Positions 1 to 7,743 of a stretch of DNA of 7,743 nucleotides are shown piece by piece. The stretch covers positions 1 to 7,743 of the forward strand of contig CALBSU010000239.1 of the NCBI GenBank assembly GCA_937967285.1, in the 5' to 3' direction. Source of the DNA: an uncultured Acidobacteriota bacterium (lineage in GTDB: Bacteria; Acidobacteriota; Blastocatellia; RBC074). A program made the translations under genes and the position numbers. Numbering within the stretch: position 1 is the stretch's first letter; every line of letters begins with the position of its first letter. The notes below the pieces were generated by a model. That model was not told the DNA's origin. It ran no database searches and worked only from the letters and a program-made list of their open reading frames with translations.

Positions 1-2
1 GG

Positions 3-92
3 CACGAATCCCTGCACGAACTCAGCAGGAACGAGGTAATTCGTAATTTCATCGAATGGCTGGAATGCCTGCGCGCGCTGACCAGGGCATGA
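3..92 (+). CDS. 3' end of a probable alpha/beta hydrolase (partial, left edge)
   Basis: An open frame enters from the left edge and ends at TGA 90-92, leaving the last 29 residues (starting HESLHELSRN, ending WLECLRALTRA). The pattern HE-x(5)-NEVI-x(4)-WLE resembles the C-terminus of monoacylglycerol-lipase / serine aminopeptidase S33 type hydrolases. In those proteins the catalytic His is followed by an acidic residue, a short loop, then a final amphipathic helix ending in Trp-Leu. The first visible His would then be the catalytic one. This is pattern recognition over a very short stretch: that the frame is a real gene end is fairly likely, and the family is tentative. The gene converges on the leftward operon, with only 27 bp between the two stop codons. 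Confidence 0.5.
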   Translation, partial: HESLHELSRNEVIRNFIEWLECLRALTRA

Positions 93-95
93 ATG

Positions 96-117
96 CGGAG
101 TGCGGCGGCGCACTCCG
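96..117. terminator. Bidirectional hairpin terminator between convergent genes
   Basis: A perfect 9-bp inverted repeat (96-104 with 109-117, arm CGGAGTGCG) with a 4-base loop fills the 27-bp gap between the stop of the rightward partial gene (92) and the stop of the leftward SH3b gene (120). It is GC-rich and symmetrical, so it could fold in either transcript. Neither side has a strong T-run: the rightward side continues GATTATT and the leftward side CATTCATG. The position makes a shared terminator the natural reading, though its efficiency is uncertain. Confidence 0.65.
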
Positions 118-119
118 GA

Positions 120-644
120 TTATTCGAGGAAGTACCGGCTGACCCATCCCTCACGCGAACCGACGCTGACCCTCACCCACTCCAGATCCTGAGCGAATGT
201 GGTCTGATTGTTGAGCACTCTCACGGTCTGCCCGCGAGGAAGAGTCGCGATGACGCTGCAATCGAAGCCGGCGCAACTGCGCAGAGTCAGGTTGTCGACC
301 TTGACCCTCAACTGGGACGGCAGGTACGGAGTCACCTGAACCGACGGCCCGGAAGGGGTTACGTCGAGGATCGGATCCCTGGTCTCAGCGTTGTTTTTAG
401 ACCCGGCCTTGTAGCCGAAGAGGCTTGTGATCGAGGTGAAGCCGGGGCCGCTCGTCCCGCCGCCGCGATACCAGAGCAGGCCCATGATGACCGCCACTCC
501 GAGGATGAACCCGAGAAATACCTGCCCGACATCCCGGCCGTGCAGCCTGCTGATCGTCGGCAGAGGGCCCGCTTCGGCCCGAAACCCGGTCAGCGTGGAC
601 CATACCACTGTGTGATTATTCATTGTTGAAGCATCGTTGAACAT
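120..644 (-). CDS. Membrane-anchored bacterial SH3 (SH3b) domain protein
   Basis: This is a 174-residue protein. Residues 1-38 are a short cytoplasmic part, and about 39-59 form one hydrophobic helix (VGQVFLGFILGVAVIMGLLW). A Gly/Ser/Thr/Pro-rich linker covers about 60-110, and about 112-174 form an SH3b domain of the SH3_3 type. The domain has the usual order: LTLRS, then VIATLPRGQTVRVL, then EWVRV, then a terminal GWVSRYFLE. The topology suggests an outward-facing domain; SH3b domains commonly bind peptidoglycan or protein peptides in the envelope. Cys124 and Cys129 sit in the RT-loop-like segment and could form a disulfide. The start at 644 is chosen because GGAG (complement of 651-654) lies 6 nt upstream. 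An open frame continues further upstream but would run into the preceding permease gene. This is the last gene of the leftward operon, 13 bp after the permease stop. The function is unknown; a scaffold for the two permeases is an inference from position only. Confidence 0.85.
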   Translation of the reverse strand: MFNDASTMNNHTVVWSTLTGFRAEAGPLPTISRLHGRDVGQVFLGFILGVAVIMGLLWYRGGGTSGPGFTSITSLFGYKAGSKNNAETRDPILDVTPSGPSVQVTPYLPSQLRVKVDNLTLRSCAGFDCSVIATLPRGQTVRVLNNQTTFAQDLEWVRVSVGSREGWVSRYFLE

Positions 645-650
645 ATCCGT

Positions 651-654
651 CTCC
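651..654 (-). promoter_or_regulatory. Ribosome binding site of the SH3b gene
   Basis: GGAG on the minus strand lies 6 nt before the ATG at 644. It selects this start over the ATG at 623 and over any start inside the preceding permease gene. It lies in the 13-bp gap between the two genes, which is compatible with translational coupling. Confidence 0.7.
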
Positions 655-657
655 GTG

Positions 658-1917
<1,260 letters not shown>

Positions 1918-1941
1918 AGTCTGGTGATCTGTTATGTCGTC

Positions 1942-1961
1942 TTTAACCCGGTTTAACCCGG
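1942..1961. repeat. Tandem duplication of a 10-bp unit between the permease genes
   Basis: The 10-mer TTTAACCCGG occurs twice head to tail, at 1942-1951 and 1952-1961. It lies 25 bp upstream of the start of the second permease (leader of its mRNA, reading leftwards). It has no coding role in the chosen gene model and may be a recent small duplication. Confidence 0.7.
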
Positions 1962-1972
1962 TCGCTATCGCT

Positions 1973-2001
1973 GCCGGTACTGTATCCGGAGCTGTACCGG
2001 C
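1973..2001. repeat. Inverted repeat (hairpin) between the two permease genes
   Basis: GCCGGTAC at 1973-1980 is perfectly complementary to GTACCGGC at 1994-2001, giving an 8-bp stem with a 13-nt loop. It begins 7 bp past the stop codon (2009-2011) of the first permease. No T-run follows in the direction of transcription, so it is unlikely to be a complete intrinsic terminator. An mRNA stability element, partial attenuator or protein-binding site are the alternatives. Confidence 0.5.
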
Positions 2002-2008
2002 CTTACTG

Positions 2009-3244
<1,236 letters not shown>

Positions 3245-3264
3245 CTTTAGTGTGTGTGTCCGGA

Positions 3265-4800
3265 TCAGGGCTTCTTTTCTTCCGCCCCGGTTTGGGTTCC
3301 GGCGACCGATACATCCGTAATGAATTCGATCGCGCCGTCACCGGCCGCAAGCCTGACGCGAGAGAGTTTGTAATTGATGCGCGAACTTTCGAGCATATGC
3401 AGGTTCCCGCCGGCGTCGACCATTATTTTACGGGGAATATCGATTTCACGTCCGAAGAAAGACGGAAGCTCGATCCGCTTGAGCCACTGGTCGGCCTGAA
3501 TCTCGAGGTTGCGGTTGATGCCGATGTCCTTGCCGGCCACGATCAGACTGAATCTCAGATCGACCGGGAGCTTCGATCCCGGCACTGCCTGCAGGATCAG
3601 GCGATCACCCTCGCTGACGAACTGCATCGGAACTATCGCGTCCTTCAGACTGAACGCCGTGCGGGGCGAGAGACTGTACGGGACGCCGAACTCCCTGCCG
3701 CGCAACCGCGCGTCTATCTCGCCCTGGCCTGTCAGCCTGAATTTGAGTCCGCCGGTGTCGATCTTTTCGAGCTGCAGTTGCCTGATGTCGGCCCGCCCCT
3801 CGCCGCCCTCGACATCGGTGTAATTCGTAACTTTGACCAGGGCGTTGATCTCGTCGCTCCTGAGACGCCCTGGTTTGAGTCGAATGTCGAAATCGACATC
3901 CTTCGCCGTAACCACCTGTTCGAGCATGCGGTTGACCAGACGCCGGCTGAGCCGGACGTGCAGATCCCCGGAATTGACCATCCCGGCGGCCATCGATTCT
4001 ATCTCCTGCTCGATGATCGCCGGTTCGGCCGAGTCTGTCCCGGTGAATGAAGTCGGGATGACCCTCGGCTGACCGGGGCGGGCATCGGCATCCAGGAGCT
4101 TCAGGCCGAGCACGGCGCGCCGGTTGAAGACCATAAAACCGCTCAGCGCGAATCTGAACGAAGGACGATACTCCGGCGTCGTCAGTTCGAGCGGCACCGA
4201 ACCGTTGACCTCCATCCTGCCGGCTGGCATGTGGATGAAGTCGGCGTATTCAAGCGGCAGCTCGAAGGTCGGCAGCTCCTCGTTCCATTTCCCGGGCGAG
4301 AGCCATTCGCCGAAGAGCGATTTCAGGAAGAGCCCCGACAACTTCCCGTTCATCAGCGAGACATTGGTCACCTGATACGGGAAACGGAAAAACTGCTCGC
4401 CGCGCTCGCCGGTGCGGATGCGTCCGGCGAGCTGGATGTTAACCGTCACCTTCGATTTCGACTGGAGTCCGACTTTGACGAAGGCCGCTCCGGTCTGAAG
4501 TTCGCCGTCGAAAGAGGTGATTTTGACCGTGCTGCCGTTCGAGAGCTGGATTTCGGTGCCGACGAACTGCTTGAGCATATCGATGAACGCCCGCTCGCTT
4601 ATCATGAGCACGACGTCGGCATCGCGCAGCGAGTTGTTCAGCCGCATCTCGTCGCGCAGCCTGCGCAGCTCGCTCAGCCTCGATGATGAATCGACCTGCT
4701 GTGCCAGTGATCGGCCGGCCGGCAATTCGGCCGGCAGGATGACCATCAGGACGGCCATCAGGATAATCACAGCATGTCTGATCAATCCGGATCGATTCAT
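3265..4800 (-). CDS. Exported, internally duplicated protein, possibly TULIP-like lipid binding
   Basis: With the start at 4800 the protein has 511 residues. Its N-terminus is a classical signal peptide: basic n-region MNRSGLIRH, hydrophobic core of about 17 residues, and probable cleavage after Ser-Leu-Ala near residue 33. The mature part is soluble-looking, rich in alternating beta-strand patterns, and has no further TM helix. Two halves begin alike: a helix with the pattern S-x-R-x(4)-ML-x-Q-V at about residues 61-83 recurs at about 277-301. Each is followed by long strands of alternating hydrophobics. That layout (helix followed by curved sheet, twice) recalls TULIP/BPI-like or YceB-type lipid-binding proteins. 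I do not recognise a named family, so this is inference. In-frame ATGs at 4812 and 4848 would give up to 527 residues. The 4800 start is preferred because it gives a compact signal peptide; no start has a clear ribosome binding site. First gene of the leftward operon. Confidence 0.8.
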   Translation of the reverse strand: MNRSGLIRHAVIILMAVLMVILPAELPAGRSLAQQVDSSSRLSELRRLRDEMRLNNSLRDADVVLMISERAFIDMLKQFVGTEIQLSNGSTVKITSFDGELQTGAAFVKVGLQSKSKVTVNIQLAGRIRTGERGEQFFRFPYQVTNVSLMNGKLSGLFLKSLFGEWLSPGKWNEELPTFELPLEYADFIHMPAGRMEVNGSVPLELTTPEYRPSFRFALSGFMVFNRRAVLGLKLLDADARPGQPRVIPTSFTGTDSAEPAIIEQEIESMAAGMVNSGDLHVRLSRRLVNRMLEQVVTAKDVDFDIRLKPGRLRSDEINALVKVTNYTDVEGGEGRADIRQLQLEKIDTGGLKFRLTGQGEIDARLRGREFGVPYSLSPRTAFSLKDAIVPMQFVSEGDRLILQAVPGSKLPVDLRFSLIVAGKDIGINRNLEIQADQWLKRIELPSFFGREIDIPRKIMVDAGGNLHMLESSRINYKLSRVRLAAGDGAIEFITDVSVAGTQTGAEEKKP

Positions 4801-5062
4801 ATTAATAAGCATCTGTAACGCGATCAGTTCGGCACCGGCTCTAATCATATCTCATGTTTCGCCCCGTCGCGAATGGGCCGGAGATGTGAAGGACAGCTGC
4901 CGGTTTCGTAAACTGGAATCCATTCGGCATAAGTGTTACATTGAATGGGAAATTCCGACTGAATCCGGCAGACGAATCGTATTGCCTGTTACAACCATCT
5001 GAAACTCGCAACAATGAACCGGCGGGAAGGGTCGCACCCGACCGTCGGCGGAGAGCAGCTCA
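4801..5062. promoter_or_regulatory. Divergent intergenic region between the two operons
   Basis: This 262-bp stretch separates the heads of the leftward envelope operon and the rightward transporter operon, so both promoters are expected here. I could not place a convincing -35/-10 pair on either strand. The visible structure is two copies of TGTTACA (4934-4940 and 4987-4993), a 9-bp palindrome GGAAATTCC (4948-4956), and the ribosome binding site of the symporter. Part of the left end (to 4848) would be coding if the exported protein used its most upstream ATG. Confidence 0.45.
5050..5053 (+). promoter_or_regulatory. Ribosome binding site of the symporter gene
   Basis: GGAG lies 9 nt before ATG 5063. 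It supports that start for the symporter. Confidence 0.6.
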
Positions 5063-6544
<1,482 letters not shown>

Positions 6545-6545
6545 C

Positions 6546-6552
6546 GGAGGAG
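6546..6552 (+). promoter_or_regulatory. Strong ribosome binding site of the 79-residue gene
   Basis: GGAGGAG begins 2 bp after the symporter stop codon. The GGAGG core sits 5 nt before ATG 6556. This is the best Shine-Dalgarno sequence in the window and shows that the small gene is translated independently rather than being a frameshifted tail of the symporter. Confidence 0.85.
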
Positions 6553-6555
6553 ATT

Positions 6556-6795
6556 ATGGTCGAAGAGAAAGACAGAGGACTTGCAACTCAGACGATCAGC
6601 GACCTGCATCCTCCGATACCGAAATCGAAACTCGAGGAGGAAGGCCACTCGCTGCTGATCGTCGATCTGCTGCGACTGCCGTCGAGGCTCAATTACCCGC
6701 GGTACCGGATCGACATCATCGGTTTCGTGCTGGCCTGGATCTGGGTCGTCCTGCTGCTGGCCCTGGGTTACTGGGTCGCCAACATCGGCGGCTGA
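6556..6795 (+). CDS. Small single-TM protein, probable partner of the SSF symporter
   Basis: This 79-residue protein has a charged N-terminal half (about 1-33, with two Pro-rich spots), then an amphipathic stretch SLLIVDLLRLPSRL (about 32-45). One strong TM helix follows at about 54-76 (IIGFVLAWIWVVLLLALGYWV). It starts 11 bp after the symporter stop with a very strong ribosome binding site, so co-expression is clear. Small membrane proteins encoded next to SSF transporters are known in other branches (DUF4212- and YhdT-type partners), but I do not recognise this one as either. From memory, larger SSF proteins of related type carry a C-terminal extension with a similar helix after the FYxLLxTPVG tail. 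This could therefore be a detached last helix of the transporter. The role is inferred and the existence of the gene is well supported. Confidence 0.82.
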   Translation: MVEEKDRGLATQTISDLHPPIPKSKLEEEGHSLLIVDLLRLPSRLNYPRYRIDIIGFVLAWIWVVLLLALGYWVANIGG

Positions 6796-6814
6796 GACGG
6801 CATCAGACCAAGTC

Positions 6815-7743
6815 ATGATCATCAGAGGAATAATCGACGGATCAGCGTCACCCGTCGACATCGAGGTGACGAACGGAACGATCACAGGGATCGGCCCGGC
6901 AACAGCCGCGCCGGATCACGGCGATCAATCGCTGCACATCGCCGCCGGCTTCATCGACCTGCAGATCAACGGATATTCGGGTGTCGATTTCAACAACCCG
7001 GAGACGGAACCGTCCGGGATCCGAGAGGCAACGCGCCGGCTGTGGAGCACCGGAGTGACATCGTTCTGTCCGACGATCATCACCGGATCGAACGAACATA
7101 TCTCGAAGTGCATCGCCAATCTGATCGAGGCGCGTGAACTTTTCGATGAAGTCAGGCAGGCGATCGCCGGACTGCACATCGAGGGGCCGTACATTTCGCC
7201 CGATGACGGCCCACGCGGCGCGCATCCCCGCGAGCACGTCCGGCCGCCGGACTGGGAGGAGTTCCAGTCCTGGCAGAAGCTGGCAGGCGGGACCATTCGC
7301 ATAGTCACGCTCTCGCCTGAATGGCCGGAAGCAGATGAGTTCATCAGGCGCGCGGCGGATTCCGGAGTCATCGTAGCGATCGGACACACCGCCGCATCGC
7401 CGGAGAGAATCGAAGCCGCCGTCCGCGCCGGAGCACGCATGTCCACCCACCTCGGCAACGGATCGCACGCCAGAATCGACCGGCATCCGAATTACATCTG
7501 GGAACAACTGGCGGCCGATCAGCTGAACGCCAGCTTCATCGTGGACGGCCATCATCTGCCTCCCTCGGTCGTCAAATGCTTTCTCCGCGCCAAAACAGTC
7601 GAGCGGAGCATCCTCGTCTCAGACGCCATTGCCGCAGCCGGGCTCCCGTCAGGCAGCTACAAGCTCGGCGATGTCGATGTCGAGGTGACGCCGGAACGCA
7701 AGGTCTGCCTGCCCGGAACTCCGTATCTCGCCGGTTCGGTCCT
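6815..7743 (+). CDS. nagA: N-acetylglucosamine-6-phosphate deacetylase-like amidohydrolase (partial, right edge)
   Basis: The first 309 residues are present; the frame is open at the right edge, so roughly 60-80 residues are missing for this family. NagA removes acetate from GlcNAc-6-phosphate, giving glucosamine-6-phosphate for glycolysis or cell-wall synthesis. Family landmarks appear at the expected spacing: GFIDLQING with Gln50 and Asn52 (as in the E. coli enzyme, replacing the HxH of binuclear relatives), metal-ligand Glu123 in LHIEGPY, His191 in IGHTA, His212 in THLGNG, His247 in VDGHH, and catalytic Asp270 in VSDA. Arg223 falls where E. coli Arg227 contacts the substrate phosphate, supporting a phosphorylated sugar. 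HLGNGSHA, in place of the usual HLYNAM/HLFNAM, marks a less studied branch, so exact substrate identity is not certain. It starts 19 bp after the small TM gene, with no clear Shine-Dalgarno sequence. Confidence 0.9.
   Translation, partial: MIIRGIIDGSASPVDIEVTNGTITGIGPATAAPDHGDQSLHIAAGFIDLQINGYSGVDFNNPETEPSGIREATRRLWSTGVTSFCPTIITGSNEHISKCIANLIEARELFDEVRQAIAGLHIEGPYISPDDGPRGAHPREHVRPPDWEEFQSWQKLAGGTIRIVTLSPEWPEADEFIRRAADSGVIVAIGHTAASPERIEAAVRAGARMSTHLGNGSHARIDRHPNYIWEQLAADQLNASFIVDGHHLPPSVVKCFLRAKTVERSILVSDAIAAAGLPSGSYKLGDVDVEVTPERKVCLPGTPYLAGSV

Noticed and set aside
3250..3259. (GT)5 dinucleotide run just before the first permease gene, considered as a phase-variable leader
   Set aside because: Five units are short for slippage, and no Shine-Dalgarno sequence or promoter element spans it whose spacing it would change.
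3250..4050. Rightward open frame (266 codons) opposite the exported protein
   Set aside because: No recognisable motif and no ribosome binding site. The leftward gene has a signal peptide and coherent strand patterns.
4948..4956. Palindrome GGAAATTCC in the divergent region, considered as an operator
   Set aside because: Nine bases with no extension on either side and no second copy nearby; expected by chance at this length.
4936..5000. Candidate sigma70-like promoter (TTGAAT or TTGCCT as -35) for the symporter
   Set aside because: No -10 hexamer at an acceptable spacing could be found, so no promoter is called.
6848..7555. Leftward open frame (235 codons) opposite the nagA-like gene
   Set aside because: No family resemblance, while the rightward frame carries every NagA active-site motif at the right spacing.

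Overview
The window looks like chromosomal DNA of a Gram-negative bacterium of moderately high GC content. The evidence is several exported or periplasmic proteins, MacB/LolCE-type inner-membrane permeases and a sodium:solute symporter. The phylum cannot be fixed by eye. Abundant MacB-type permeases and this style of NagA-like deacetylase would fit Acidobacteriota or a neighbouring deep phylum, but that is a weak inference.

Layout. (1) Positions 3-92 hold the last 29 codons of a rightward gene, probably an alpha/beta hydrolase of the monoacylglycerol-lipase / S33 type. (2) A strong hairpin sits in the 27-bp gap between this gene and a converging leftward operon. (3) The leftward operon runs from about 4800 to 120 with four genes in transcription order: an exported protein of about 511 residues with an internally duplicated lipid-binding-like (TULIP-like) architecture; two paralogous MacB/FtsX-type ABC permeases; and a small membrane-anchored SH3b protein. 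(4) Positions 4801-5062 form a divergent intergenic region. (5) A rightward operon follows: an SSF-family sodium:solute symporter, a 79-residue single-TM protein, and a NagA-like N-acetylglucosamine-6-phosphate deacetylase that runs off the right edge.

How the genes may work together. The leftward unit appears complete, since it has a divergent region at its head and a convergent terminator at its tail. It nevertheless encodes two permease subunits and no ABC ATPase. The likely picture is a heterodimeric envelope ABC system (LolC/LolE-like or MacB-like in plan) whose ATPase is supplied in trans, working with a periplasmic, possibly lipid-binding partner and a periplasmic SH3b protein. This is the most unusual feature of the window. 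The rightward unit looks catabolic: uptake of a small solute, plausibly an amino-sugar derivative, by a symporter with a small membrane partner, followed by deacetylation. The symporter substrate cannot be read from the sequence.

No tRNA, rRNA, CRISPR array, insertion sequence or integrase was seen.
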